The notes below the pieces were generated by a model. The model worked only from the letters and a program-made list of their open reading frames with translations. It ran no database searches and was not told the origin of the DNA. From Pseudomonas wuhanensis (GTDB lineage Bacteria > Pseudomonadota > Gammaproteobacteria > Pseudomonadales > Pseudomonadaceae), in assembly GCF_030687395.1 (NCBI RefSeq), contig NZ_CP117430.1, positions 4,340,001-4,404,000 of the forward strand: a DNA stretch of 64,000 nt. Reading direction: 5' to 3'. The translations under genes and the position numbers were made by a program. Positions 38,158-46,762 of this stretch are shown here, piece after piece; the stretch's first letter is position 1; each line of letters opens with the position of its first letter.

Positions 38158-38185
38158 GGAACTCGAACCGCTCTCAGACCACTCA
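38158..38185 (+). promoter_or_regulatory. hrp box of F-box effector at 38283
   Basis: GGAACT, 15 bases, CCACTCA, one base from consensus, ending 97 bases before the ATG. The surrounding leader is homologous to that before 8857, whose box is perfect. Confidence 0.85.
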
Positions 38186-38282
38186 TTGCTCTCGACACAA
38201 GGCCGTGAGTCAACCCACGGTATTTACTCGCCCAGCCTAGGTATGCCTGGCCGTCAGCTGTGCCATAAGGAATCTATCACCA

Positions 38283-39797
38283 ATGCCTATCGCCTCAACC
38301 ACCCCGCCGCCACACGCTGTTGTGCCAGCCCTGACACCCTCTGTCGCCCCCAATTCAGCTTCGACGACAGCGCCACCAGTGCCACAACGCGCGGAACATA
38401 CGGATGCGACAGGAGCACGGATCAAGCCGGGCAATTCCTCACAAAAAACTTCGTTGAACCAATCGACCCAGATCGGGTTCATGAACCTTCCCTTGGAGTT
38501 GGTACAGCATATTGTCCGTGATGTAGCCAGTGGCTCACCACATGATACGGCCGCGGGGGTGCGCGCCCTCATGTTGAGCAACAAATTTTTAAACCAGGCG
38601 GTATCGAATGAGAAGTCGGTCCAGAAACATTACCTTTTTCTGAAACAGTTGATGCCACACTTCAATAACCTCATAGCCCGCATACCGACTCACGAGTTAA
38701 ATAGCCATACGGTGCTGTTGATGGGGCCTAAACAGCTTCAGGCGCGGGTCACGGCCGCCCTCGGCCTGGCCGACGAGGGGCACAAGGCCACTGCGATCGC
38801 CGGACTGGGCGCCGGGCTGGCGGCTCTCGACGCGCCGCAGCAGCAGGCGCTGGTCACGGCCGCCCTCGGCCTGACCGACGAGGCGTACAAGGACCTGGCG
38901 ATCACCGGACTGGGCGCCGGGCTGGCGGCTCTCGACGCGCCGCAGCAGCAGGCGCTGGTCACGGCCGCCCTCGGCCTAGCCGACCAGTGGAGCAAGGCCG
39001 ATGCGATCGCCGGACTGGGCGCCGGGCTGGCGGCTCTCGACGCGCCGCAGCAGCAGGCGTTGGTCACGGCCGCCCTCGGCCTGACCGACGAGAGGCACAA
39101 GGCCTATGCGATCGCCGGACTGGGCGCCGGGCTGGCGGCTCTCGACGCGCCGCAGCAGCAGGCGCTGGTCACGGCCGCCCTCGGCCTGACCGACGAGAGG
39201 CTCAAGGCCCGCGCGATCAAAGGACTGGGCGCCGGGCTGGCGGCTCTCGACGCGCCGCAGCAGCAGGCGCTGGTCACGGCCGCCCTCGGCCTGACCGACG
39301 AGAGGCTCAAGGCCCGCGCGATCACCGGACTGGGCGCCGGGCTGGCGGCTCTCGACGCGCCGCAGCAGCAGGCGCTGGTCACGGCCGCCCTCGGCCTGAC
39401 CGACCAGTGGAGCAAGGCCCGCGCGATCGCCGCACTGGGCGCCGGGCTGGCGGCTCTCGACGCGCCGCAGCAGCAGGCGCTGGTCACGGCCGCCCTCGGC
39501 CTGGTCCACGACGGGCACAAGGCCCGCGCGATCGCCGGACTGGGCGCCGGGCTGGCGGCTCTCGACGCGCCGCAGCAGCAGGCGCTGGTCACGGCCGCCC
39601 TCGGCCTGACCGACGAGGCGTACAAGGACCTGGCGATCACCGGACTGGGCGCCGGGCTGGCGGCTCTCGACACGCCGCAGCAGCAGGCGTTGGTCACGGC
39701 CGCCCTCGGCCTGACCAACGAGAGGCTCAAAGCCGATGCGATCGCCCGGCTGATCATCAAGGGTTATCAAGATTCGAGGGTTCGTGACTATCTGTAG
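38283..39797 (+). CDS. F-box protein with nine near-identical 35-residue repeats, predicted type III effector
   Basis: This 504-residue protein has residues 1-65 Pro/Thr/Ser/Ala-rich and an F-box-like segment near 66-108 (FMNLPLELVQHIVRDV). A ~45-residue linker ends in LLMGPKQ. Residues ~160-500 are an alpha-solenoid of 35-residue units with invariant GLGAGLAALDAPQQQALVTA and a variable tail (for example DERLKARAI, DQWSKADAI, DEAYKDLAI). The uniform scaffold with variation concentrated in a few positions per unit is striking and recalls repeat proteins that diversify by recombination. It is the closest relative of the 8857 product. The stop at 39797 lies at the edge of a transposon end. Confidence 0.8.
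   Translation: MPIASTTPPPHAVVPALTPSVAPNSASTTAPPVPQRAEHTDATGARIKPGNSSQKTSLNQSTQIGFMNLPLELVQHIVRDVASGSPHDTAAGVRALMLSNKFLNQAVSNEKSVQKHYLFLKQLMPHFNNLIARIPTHELNSHTVLLMGPKQLQARVTAALGLADEGHKATAIAGLGAGLAALDAPQQQALVTAALGLTDEAYKDLAITGLGAGLAALDAPQQQALVTAALGLADQWSKADAIAGLGAGLAALDAPQQQALVTAALGLTDERHKAYAIAGLGAGLAALDAPQQQALVTAALGLTDERLKARAIKGLGAGLAALDAPQQQALVTAALGLTDERLKARAITGLGAGLAALDAPQQQALVTAALGLTDQWSKARAIAALGAGLAALDAPQQQALVTAALGLVHDGHKARAIAGLGAGLAALDAPQQQALVTAALGLTDEAYKDLAITGLGAGLAALDTPQQQALVTAALGLTNERLKADAIARLIIKGYQDSRVRDYL
38803..39747 (+). repeat. Nine tandem 105-bp coding repeats
   Basis: Units start at 38803 and recur every 105 bases to 39643. The first ~70 bases of each unit are almost invariant at DNA level, while the next ~25 bases vary. 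This suggests recent expansion or gene conversion. Confidence 0.9.
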
Positions 39798-39960
39798 CGG
39801 CTCGATAACATCGGTCGCCAGACCTGATTACATCGCTCGTTTCGGGACCCCATTAGCTGAGAATATCGGGCCGCTCCGACCCACAATAAGTGAGAATGAG
39901 ACCACATTGCCTGAGAACAGCCCGATAACATCCGCTTCGGCCCACATTAGTTGAGAATGA
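39797..39960 (+). repeat. Transposon end with four sub-terminal repeats
   Basis: The stretch begins TGTAGCGGCTCG and has four degenerate copies of CACATTAGCTGAGAATGA near 39849, 39880, 39903 and 39944. It directly precedes the ATPase gene of the same element and looks like an array of transposase-binding sites. Confidence 0.55.
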
Positions 39961-39967
39961 TGTCGCA

Positions 39968-40479
39968 TCATACCGGCACGCCCGCAGCCAACAGCCGATC
40001 ATGCAGTTCCTGCGTGCGTTCTGCCGCGAGCTGGCCGGCGAGGAAGGAGCGCACCTCGCGCGACTTGACGCCCAGGGTGTCGATCAGTTGCTTGACGTTG
40101 TATCCGTTGCGCATCAGGCGTGCGCCCATGGCATTCAAGTCTGGCGACAGAACCGCTTCAATGGTGTCCACGTCGATCGGCTTCTGTCCCACGCGGAAGC
40201 CTTCGGTGAACGCCCGGTCGAGGTAAAGCTCGAACTGCAATGGTGTCGCCAGGCGCTCGCAGAGCAGCGTGGCAGCGGCATCGGTCAACAGGGTTTGCGG
40301 CTTGGTCTTCGCTGCGCTCACATGCGAAAGTACCCAGTCGAGATAAGCGCGACGGTCCGGTCCCAAGCTATCGAACTCGAACAGCGTCACCGGCCCGCCG
40401 ATCTGCTCCATCGATGAATGCACCAGGTCGTTGCGCAACTTCGGATGTCCGGCCAGGACGATCGACAAGGGGCTCTTCC
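39968..40479 (-). pseudogene. Transposition AAA ATPase (TniB/ExeA-like), C-terminal part
   Basis: The minus frame encodes SPLSIVLAGHPKLRNDLVHS, then a C-terminal helical region. This is the second half of an AAA ATPase whose first half is at 44347-44713. The two halves are separated by IS66 inserted with the 8-bp duplication GCTCTTCC (40472-40479 and 44339-44346). Before the insertion it would have been an ATPase helper of a DDE transposase. Confidence 0.75.
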
Positions 40480-40584
40480 GTATGCGTCCGGCCAACACAC
40501 CTTCCTGACCCCGACGCCAAAGGCGATGGTGTCCACCTAATTTGAACTGACCCCAAAAGGTTGGACACAACCTTTGGGGGTGTC

Positions 40585-41124
40585 ATGGGTAAGTACACAG
40601 AGCAAGCAAAGCTCGCGGCGGTGCAGGACTACTGCTCCGGTAGCGCGGGCTTGAGAGATGTCGCACACCGTCACAATGTGGACTTTTCATCCCTACGCCA
40701 GTGGGTCGCGGCCTATCAGGTGCATGGCGTTGCTGGGCTTAAAGAGAAAAAGCTGCCGCGCTACAGCAACGATTTCAAACTGTCTGTTTTGAAACGTATG
40801 CGTGAGGAACAGCTGTCCTATCGGCAGACGGCGGCCTTGTTCGATATCCGTAAGTTCGACATCATCGGCCTCTGGGAACGCCGCTTTGACGAGGGCGGTT
40901 TTGATGCCCTTACCAAGCAGCCTAATAGAGCCGGACGCCCGAAAAAAATGCCGACCACCATTCCTTCTGTTCAACCCAACTCAACCGATGACGAATCGCG
41001 TTCACGCGATGATTTGCTTGCTGAGGTGAAGCAGTTGCGGATGGAAAACGACTACCTAAAAAAGCTCGATGCCTTGGTTCAGGAGAAGAAACGAGTAGCG
41101 CAGCAGAAAAAGCGCAAATCGTAA
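40585..41124 (+). CDS. IS3-family OrfA (DNA-binding part of transposase)
   Basis: This ~179-residue protein has two helix-turn-helix regions (GLRDVAHRHNVDFSSLRQWV and SYRQTAALFDIRKFDIIGLW) and a C-terminal leucine-zipper-like helix. The ATG at 40585 (MGKYTEQAKLAAVQDY) is preferred over the in-frame start at 40561. Near its 3' end the A-rich stretch GCAGAAAAAGCG at about 41100 is a likely -1 slippage site that yields the OrfAB fusion transposase. Confidence 0.85.
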   Translation: MGKYTEQAKLAAVQDYCSGSAGLRDVAHRHNVDFSSLRQWVAAYQVHGVAGLKEKKLPRYSNDFKLSVLKRMREEQLSYRQTAALFDIRKFDIIGLWERRFDEGGFDALTKQPNRAGRPKKMPTTIPSVQPNSTDDESRSRDDLLAEVKQLRMENDYLKKLDALVQEKKRVAQQKKRKS

Positions 41125-41174
41125 TAGGACTGAGGCCGCTGCATTCTCTCGAAAGCCTGCTGAAGTTTGCCGGT

Positions 41175-41957
41175 TTGGCACGCAGCACCTTTTACTATCA
41201 GCAAAAGGCGCTGCAATCGGCTGATAAGTATGCAGAGCTGAAAGACAAGATTCGCTCGACGTTCGACGAGCACAAAGGCCGGTATGGCTATCGCCGGATA
41301 ACGGCTGCGGTACGGAGCGCTGGCCATCTCGTCAATCACAAGACTGTTCAGCGACTGATGGCGCAGCTTCAGCTCAAGAGCTTGGTGCGGGTGAAGAAAT
41401 ACCGAGCCTACAAGGGTGAGGTAGGCAAGGCAGCGCCTAATCTTTTGAAGCGTGAGTTCGAAGCTCCGTCACCCAATCAAAAGTGGGTAACCGACGTTAC
41501 AGAGTTCAAAGTTGGAGGTCAGAAGCTGTATCTGTCTCCCGTTTTGGATCTGTACAACGGTGAAATCATTTCCTATGAGGTTGCCAGACGGCCGCTGTTC
41601 GATATGGTCGGGAAGATGCTCAAAGGTGCATTCAAGCGACTTCAGCCGCATGAAAAACCGGTTTTGCACTCAGACCAGGGCTGGCAATATCGAATGCCCA
41701 TTTACCTGCGGGCTCTCAAAAAGTGCTCCGTTACGCCAAGCATGTCGCGCAAGGGTAACTGCTACGACAACGCGGCCATGGAGAGTTTTTTCGGCACACT
41801 GAAGTCCGAGTTTTTTTATCTGAACAAATTTAACGATCTTGATGAGCTTCACGCAGGCATCGACGAGTACATCCAGTATTACAATCACTCGCGCATTAGA
41901 CTGAAGCTAAACGGCCTGAGCCCTGTTGAATACAGAACTCAGGCTGCTCAGGCATAG
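41175..41957 (+). CDS. IS3-family OrfB integrase
   Basis: The frame is open from about 41100, in the -1 frame to OrfA, so it is probably made as an OrfAB fusion. It contains GRYGYRRITAAVRSAGH and the DDE core WVTDVTEFKVGGQKLYLSPV, LHSDQGWQYRM and MSRKGNCYDNAAMESFFGTL, ending with HSRIRLKLNGLSPVEYR. The length of ~260 residues and all catalytic residues are normal. Confidence 0.9.
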   Translation: MARSTFYYQQKALQSADKYAELKDKIRSTFDEHKGRYGYRRITAAVRSAGHLVNHKTVQRLMAQLQLKSLVRVKKYRAYKGEVGKAAPNLLKREFEAPSPNQKWVTDVTEFKVGGQKLYLSPVLDLYNGEIISYEVARRPLFDMVGKMLKGAFKRLQPHEKPVLHSDQGWQYRMPIYLRALKKCSVTPSMSRKGNCYDNAAMESFFGTLKSEFFYLNKFNDLDELHAGIDEYIQYYNHSRIRLKLNGLSPVEYRTQAAQA

Positions 41958-42033
41958 ATAGATAATCGTCCAACTTTGTGGGGTCAGTTCAATTTAAGTG
42001 GACACCATTTTTAGCCTTTTTAAGCGGACGCCT

Positions 42034-42366
42034 ATGCCACAAGAACGCCGTTCCTATTCAAAGTCCTTCAAGGCCCAGGTCATCGCCGAATGCGCGCAGC
42101 CTGACACCTCGATCGCCAATGTCGCGTTGACCCACAACCTCAACGCCAACCTCGTCCATAAATGGATACGCGTGCATGCGCAGAAAAACCTGACACTTCA
42201 AACCGCCTTCATCCCGGTCAAGACATCGCCGCCGGTGCCGATGCATCAGGCCCTTCCTGCCACGATCCGAATCGAAGTGCCGCATCCAAAAGGCGTAGTC
42301 GTGGTGAGTTGGCCGGCAGAAAATGCAGTGGCGTGTTCTGCTTTCCTGCGAGACCTGCTGCGATGA
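42034..42366 (+). CDS. tnpA: IS66 TnpA
   Basis: This 110-residue protein with a helix-turn-helix (SFKAQVIAECAQPDTSIANV) has the IS66 TnpA/OrfA profile. The ATG at 42034 (MPQERRSYSKSFK) is preferred; the frame extends back into the IS3 end. The stop overlaps the tnpB start (ATGA). Confidence 0.85.
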   Translation: MPQERRSYSKSFKAQVIAECAQPDTSIANVALTHNLNANLVHKWIRVHAQKNLTLQTAFIPVKTSPPVPMHQALPATIRIEVPHPKGVVVVSWPAENAVACSAFLRDLLR

Positions 42367-42698
42367 TCCGCATCGACTCCATCTGGCTCGCCACCGAGCC
42401 CATGGACATGCGCGCCGGCACTGAAACTGCGCTGGCGCGAGTCGTGGCGGTGTTCGGTGCGGCGAAGCCGCACTGTGCTTATCTGTTTGCCAACCGTCGT
42501 GCCAATCGCATGAAAGTGCTGGTGCATGATGGCTTGGGGATTTGGCTTGCTGCCCGGCGCTTAAATCAAGGACGTTTCTTTTGGCCTGGCGTGCGGCACG
42601 GCTCTGAAGTCGAGCTGGATGCAGAGCAACTTCAAGCCTTGGTGCTCGGCTTACCTTGGCAACGCGTCGGTTCCGGAGGAGCCATCACGGTGCTCTAA
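42363..42698 (+). CDS. tnpB: IS66 TnpB
   Basis: This 111-residue protein has the typical IS66 Orf2 blocks EPMDMRAGTE, HCAYLFANRRANRMKVLVHD and GLGIWLAARRLNQGRFFWP. It is an accessory transposition protein of unknown mechanism and overlaps tnpA by four bases. Confidence 0.9.
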   Translation: MIRIDSIWLATEPMDMRAGTETALARVVAVFGAAKPHCAYLFANRRANRMKVLVHDGLGIWLAARRLNQGRFFWPGVRHGSEVELDAEQLQALVLGLPWQRVGSGGAITVL

Positions 42699-42781
42699 CT
42701 CGCCTGCCATGGCCTGCTTGCCAGCGCAATTGGCGCATCAGTCTATCGCCGCCCATAGCCCTCTCTGGCAAAATCGGCGGC

Positions 42782-44308
42782 ATGACTTCGCATCCGAATC
42801 TCGATCAATTAAACCCTGAAGAACTGCGTGCTTTGGCGGCGCAGTTGATCCAGCGCGTCGAGACGATGGACAAGCAGATCAATCATCAAAAGTCGGTCAA
42901 CGAGAAGCTGGCCCACGAGATCGCGCTGCTCAAGCGCTTCAAGTTTGCCAAACGCAGCGAGCAACTAAGTCCAGATCAGGCCAGCTTGCTCGACGACTTG
43001 ATCGATACTGATATTGCCGCTATCGAAGCCGAGCTTGAGGCGCTGCAACCGACACCAGTCGAAGCCAAAGTGCGCCAGCAACCTAAGCGCGCAGCGCTGC
43101 CGCCGCAGTTTCCTCGCACGCTGATCCATCACGAACCGGACAACAGCCATTGCCAGTGCGGCTGTGCTCTCAAGCGCATCGGCGAAGATGCCAGTGAAAA
43201 ACTCGACTACACGCCCGGCGTGTTCACCGTCGAGCATCACATCCGTGGGAAATGGGCCTGCGAGCAGTGCGAAACGCTAATCCAGGCGCCGGTACCGGCG
43301 CACGTCATCGACAAAGGCATACCGACCGCAGGCCTGCTGGCCCATGTCATGGTGGCCAAGTTCGCTGATCATTTGCCGCTGTATCGTCAGGAAAAAATCT
43401 TCGGTCGCGCCGGGCTGCCCATCGCCCGTTCGACCTTGGCGCAGTGGGTGGGCAACTGCGGCGTGCAACTCCAACCACTAGTCGATGCGCTGCGCGAAGC
43501 CGTGCTGACGCACGGCATCGTTCACGCCGACGAGACGCCGGTACAAATGCTGACGCCTGGCGCTAAAAAAACTCATCGCGCTTATGTCTGGGCCTATGCC
43601 ACCAGTCAGTTCTCCGACCTGGCGGCGGTCGTTTACGACTTCAGCCCAAGCCGCGCTGGCGAACATGCCCGAGCCTTCCTGGGCGGTTGGAACGGCAAGC
43701 TGGTCTGCGATGACTTTGCCGGCTACAAGGCAGGCTTTGAACTGGGCGTTACGGAGATAGGATGCATGGCCCATGCCCGCCGAAAGTTCTTCGACTTGCA
43801 TGCGACCAACAAGAGCCAGATCGCCGAAAAAGCGCTGCACTACATCGCGGCCTTGTACGAAGTTGAACGAGAAGTCCGCGAGCTGGAACCGGGTGATCGA
43901 CAGCGAATACGGCAGGAAAAAGCAGCGCCAATCGCCGACGCACTTCATACCTGGATGACCGCCCAAAGACAGCTTGTGCCTGAGGGTTCGGCCATCGCCA
44001 AGGCCCTGGATTACAGCCTCAAACGCTGGATAGCGCTGACGCGCTATCTCGATGACGGTGCTGTGCCCATCGATAATAACTGGTGCGAGAATCAAATCCG
44101 GCCGTGGGCTCTTGGGCGCTCGAACTGGCTGTTCGCGGGCTCGTTACGCAGCGGTAAACGTGCGGCGGCGATCATGAGTTTGATCCAGTCGGCGCGGCTC
44201 AACGGACATGATCCGTATGCTTACTTGAAGGATGTTCTTACACGCCTGCCGACGCAGCGTGCGAGTGAGATAACCGAGCTGTTGCCGCACAGGTGGGCGC
44301 CCGTTTAA
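42782..44308 (+). CDS. tnpC: IS66 TnpC transposase
   Basis: The transposase has ~508 residues from the ATG at 42782 (MTSHPNLDQLNPEELRALAA). The N-terminal coiled coil is followed by a zinc-binding stretch (CQCGCALKRIGEDASEKLDY, then CEQCETLIQAPVPAHVIDKG). The catalytic region has HADETPVQML, VCDDFAGYKAGF and later NNWCENQIRPWALGRSNWLF. All key parts are present, so this IS66 may be active. Confidence 0.9.
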   Translation: MTSHPNLDQLNPEELRALAAQLIQRVETMDKQINHQKSVNEKLAHEIALLKRFKFAKRSEQLSPDQASLLDDLIDTDIAAIEAELEALQPTPVEAKVRQQPKRAALPPQFPRTLIHHEPDNSHCQCGCALKRIGEDASEKLDYTPGVFTVEHHIRGKWACEQCETLIQAPVPAHVIDKGIPTAGLLAHVMVAKFADHLPLYRQEKIFGRAGLPIARSTLAQWVGNCGVQLQPLVDALREAVLTHGIVHADETPVQMLTPGAKKTHRAYVWAYATSQFSDLAAVVYDFSPSRAGEHARAFLGGWNGKLVCDDFAGYKAGFELGVTEIGCMAHARRKFFDLHATNKSQIAEKALHYIAALYEVEREVRELEPGDRQRIRQEKAAPIADALHTWMTAQRQLVPEGSAIAKALDYSLKRWIALTRYLDDGAVPIDNNWCENQIRPWALGRSNWLFAGSLRSGKRAAAIMSLIQSARLNGHDPYAYLKDVLTRLPTQRASEITELLPHRWAPV

Positions 44309-44346
44309 TCACACAAGGTGTGTTGGGCGGACGCTTACGCTCTTCC

Positions 44347-44713
44347 CGCTGCGCATGACTTCCATCAGTCGCTTCAGGCTCAGTAGCGTGTCTTCGCTGA
44401 GCTGGTGGGCGTCGTCAATGAACAAGACAACCGGCTTCTTCTTTTTCTTGATCAATTCGCGCAGTACGCGAGGCCGTTGCTCACTTTTCTTCGGCATCGG
44501 TTCGTCTTTTTCGGTGGACAGGTCGCAGAACAGCGCCAGTTCCAGTGTTTCGATGGTGACGTGCCCGATGTTCAAGGCCAGCGATTGGGCGATCAGGATT
44601 TCCTTCTCCTGTTCAAGCGATTCCTGAATCCGCTGCAAGGTCGAGGTCTTGCCCGTACCTACCATGCCCGAGAGGACGATCAGCTTGCCGTCCTTGATCG
44701 CCAGCTTCAACGG
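44347..44713 (-). pseudogene. Transposition AAA ATPase (TniB/ExeA-like), N-terminal part
   Basis: It carries Walker A (LIVLSGMVGTGKTSTLQRIQ) and Walker B (KKPVVLFIDDAHQL) of the ATPase continued at 39968-40479. At 44713 it is cut by an IS6 end, so the extreme N-terminus is missing. Confidence 0.8.
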
Positions 44714-44773
44714 CACTGTTGCAAATAGTTTGTGGAGTTAAGCTAAAGCCTACCTTGGACTGAAGGAGGCGAT
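44713..44773 (+). mobile_element. IS6-family left-end relic
   Basis: GGCACTGTTGCAAATAGTTT and the following leader match the left end of the IS6 at 49017 for about 60 bases, then diverge. From 44774 to about 45075 I see no convincing gene; an unattributed frame on the minus strand may be IS debris. Confidence 0.75.
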
Positions 44774-45204
44774 AGTGCTCGCAGTCCCAGCTGTACTGGA
44801 AGACTTACGGATGGGCGAGTCGATACTCTTGCCAGAGCAAGGCCAGGGTGACGCAGGGCCGGGGTAACTCGGCGTGGACATGATCCCATGGTCGCTTGGA
44901 GCGAGCACTGCGGTGGAAAAATGTTTTGCTATCCGGCGATAGTTCGGCACTCGAGGTTAAGCCGTGCTCCGCTGCTTTTTTATAAAACCGGTGAAGGTCA
45001 CCGGCTTCATGAGAGCATCTCGGCAGGCGAATCCGCGTACCCTGCCAGAGTCAGCCAAGCTTGCTCAGCGTGTCCTTAACCGCCTTTCAATTGACATTGG
45101 AAGTCTCCCTGATAGTGCTCTTCCCAGCCGTAACGGTTTCGGGTAACGACAAAGAAAAGTGGAGCCTCATCTTGCGAAGGGATGGTAAATCTATCCCCGG
45201 CATT

Positions 45205-46077
45205 TCAGTCTCGCTCCCACGCATGCTCCATGCTTAGCAAATTTACGATGGGCCGCACACTGGTTGAAGATAACTGGGGAGACATAAGAGGAGCAGAATT
45301 GAATGGCATTCTTACACTTCGAATCTCTCTGACATCAATAGCTATGTCCGCCGCAAGCGCTCTCTCAGCTGCTTGAGTCCTGCTAAGATCGGCCCCCGTT
45401 ACACCTGGACCTAACTGAAGGACGGCCGAGGCGTCCCTTCGTGCCCGTTCAGCGTCCTGTCGGCTGGAATAGCCTTGTTTGGCGGCCCGCTCGTCCCATT
45501 GTGCCCGTTCAGCTTCCTGTCGGCTGGAATAGCCTTGTTTGGCGGCCCGCTCGTCCAGTTGTGCCTGTTCAGCTTCCTGTCGGCTGGAATAGCCTTGTTT
45601 TGCGGCCCGCTCGTCCTTTTCTGCCAGTCTAGCCTCCTGTCGGCTGGAATAGCCTTGTTTGGCGGCCCGCTCGTCCCTTTCTGCCAGTGCAGCTTCCTGT
45701 CGGCTGGAATAGCCTTGTTTGGCGGCCCGCTCGTCCCGTTGTGCCAGGTCAGCCTCCTGTCGGCTGGAATAGCCTTGTTTGGCGGCTAGGGCATCTACCT
45801 GTACTCGGTGAACCTCAGCTGTCGAGGTTATGCCGAGCTTCGCTGCTTTTTTATACAAAGAGCTTCGGGATGCAACCCGCCCCTTTGCTTTCTTGTCCCC
45901 GCGCTCCAGTTCATCATCCGTGACAGCACATCCAGTGAACGTATTCGTGTTGATGTCACCACCTGGTTTGTGCCTACACCGGCCAGCCTTAATGGTGGTA
46001 GCGCCCGAGCCGGAGCTTTTCGAGGAAGGATAAGGCGCCGCGGCCCTTTGTCTATCTTCACGGCGCAAAGTCGTCAC
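45205..46077 (-). CDS. Effector-like protein with six 20-residue repeats (downstream ORF of coupled pair)
   Basis: This 290-residue basic, highly charged protein has a Ser/Lys-rich start with a Cys/His patch (residues ~1-70). A helical segment (LGITSTAEVHRVQ) is followed by six repeats of the form DERAAKQGYSSRQEAxLAxR (about 110-230), then AVLQLG and ALAADIAIDVREIRSVRMP shared with the paralogue at 3680. It starts at a GTG whose G is the last base of the preceding TAG, with AAGAG five bases upstream. It stops at a TGA where the paralogue has Trp (WNVGDRF), and a matching frame (NAGDRFTIP to about 45076) continues afterwards, so ~40 C-terminal residues may be lost. Function unknown. Confidence 0.6.
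   Translation of the reverse strand: MTTLRREDRQRAAAPYPSSKSSGSGATTIKAGRCRHKPGGDINTNTFTGCAVTDDELERGDKKAKGRVASRSSLYKKAAKLGITSTAEVHRVQVDALAAKQGYSSRQEADLAQRDERAAKQGYSSRQEAALAERDERAAKQGYSSRQEARLAEKDERAAKQGYSSRQEAEQAQLDERAAKQGYSSRQEAERAQWDERAAKQGYSSRQDAERARRDASAVLQLGPGVTGADLSRTQAAERALAADIAIDVREIRSVRMPFNSAPLMSPQLSSTSVRPIVNLLSMEHAWERD
45469..45803 (-). repeat. Six tandem 60-bp coding repeats
   Basis: Units containing CGGCTGGAATAGCCTTGTTT recur every 60 bases (plus-strand view) and encode the 20-residue repeat of the protein at 45205. Differences are confined to about 12 bases per unit. The paralogue at 3680 has one copy only. Confidence 0.9.
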
Positions 46078-46601
46078 TATTGCTCTTGAGGAGCTGGCAA
46101 GCGAGCTGGGGGGGGCTGCCCAGACGCATCGGAGTAGCGCGAGTCCTGCGTTGATCCCGTTGTGCGACTATCGACCGAATGCCCCGAAGGCAATGATGCG
46201 CCAGAGAAGTCTTGAGGGTTGCGTTGTTCAATCAACGCGCGCGTCAGCTCATGTGGAGAGTACTGCGCCTTCAGTTCATCAATCCGGCGGGCAACGCTGC
46301 CATCCATGTTTGCAAGCGAGTATCTTTCGCCTTCCAACGGCGCGATGCGTTGCAAAAGAGACATCGGTGCTGGCGCGTGACTCACCGAAGAGGACGCTGG
46401 CGCGGGGACGATTGGCGCATTATTTTGCTGCGACCAACCTTGACGAGCGCCGTTTTGTTGAAAGTGCCGAATGTCATCCACTTGGTAAGGGAGCTGAAAG
46501 GGACGCGCCTGGTTGAGCGAGTCGGTAGTGGCCTGCGGATCGAATCCGAGCTGAAAGCAATCGCTCGCGTGAGCTGCGGAACAGGGCGATAGGGGACGCA
46601 T
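46077..46601 (-). CDS. Effector-like protein, upstream ORF of coupled pair
   Basis: This 174-residue protein starts MRPLSPCS with AGGAG five bases before the ATG. Its segment LLQRIAPLEGERYSLANMDG then SVARRIDELK matches the N-terminus of the repeat effector at 29699. QDFSGASLPSGHSVDS matches the linker in the product at 28296. It ends in a Pro/Gln-rich tail (PPPARLPAPQEQ) and its stop overlaps the next ORF's GTG by one base. I found no hrp box within ~200 bases upstream. It may be an effector N-terminal module or a cofactor for the downstream product. Confidence 0.6.
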   Translation of the reverse strand: MRPLSPCSAAHASDCFQLGFDPQATTDSLNQARPFQLPYQVDDIRHFQQNGARQGWSQQNNAPIVPAPASSSVSHAPAPMSLLQRIAPLEGERYSLANMDGSVARRIDELKAQYSPHELTRALIEQRNPQDFSGASLPSGHSVDSRTTGSTQDSRYSDASGQPPPARLPAPQEQ

Positions 46602-46762
46602 GGTGGCTCCTGTGACTGGGGCTTGGCATTTTTTCGTTTGGGCAGGCCACCTGAAGCAATGTGCTTGCCGCAGCCCGGCATCTGCGCACTAAAAGCTTCT
46701 TGTGTTGATACTATGTGGCAAAAGCGGGCGAAGCGTTCCATATTACAAACGCAATACTGCAG

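Larger units (their letters stand above)
40527..42007 (+). mobile_element. IS3-family (IS150-like) element nested in IS66
   Basis: Inverted ends TGGTGTCCACCTAATTTGAA and TTCAATTTAAGTGGACACCA bound overlapping orfA and orfB. No target duplication is visible. Both genes appear intact. Confidence 0.9.
40480..44338 (+). mobile_element. IS66-family element containing a nested IS3
   Basis: Ends GTATGCGTCCGGCCAACACA (40480) and the complementary TGTGTTGGGCGGACGCTTAC (44338) are flanked by the direct duplication GCTCTTCC, typical of IS66. The genes tnpA, tnpB and tnpC are intact. An IS3 at 40527-42007 sits between the left end and tnpA. Confidence 0.9.

Noticed and set aside
38976..39787. Long open frames on both strands across the 105-bp repeat array
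   Set aside because: They are shadows created by a GC-rich repeat of a length divisible by three; only the + frame has an F-box, a hrp box and a sensible composition.
45469..45803. Possible CRISPR array
   Set aside because: The 60-bp units are contiguous coding repeats without spacers; no cas genes are present.
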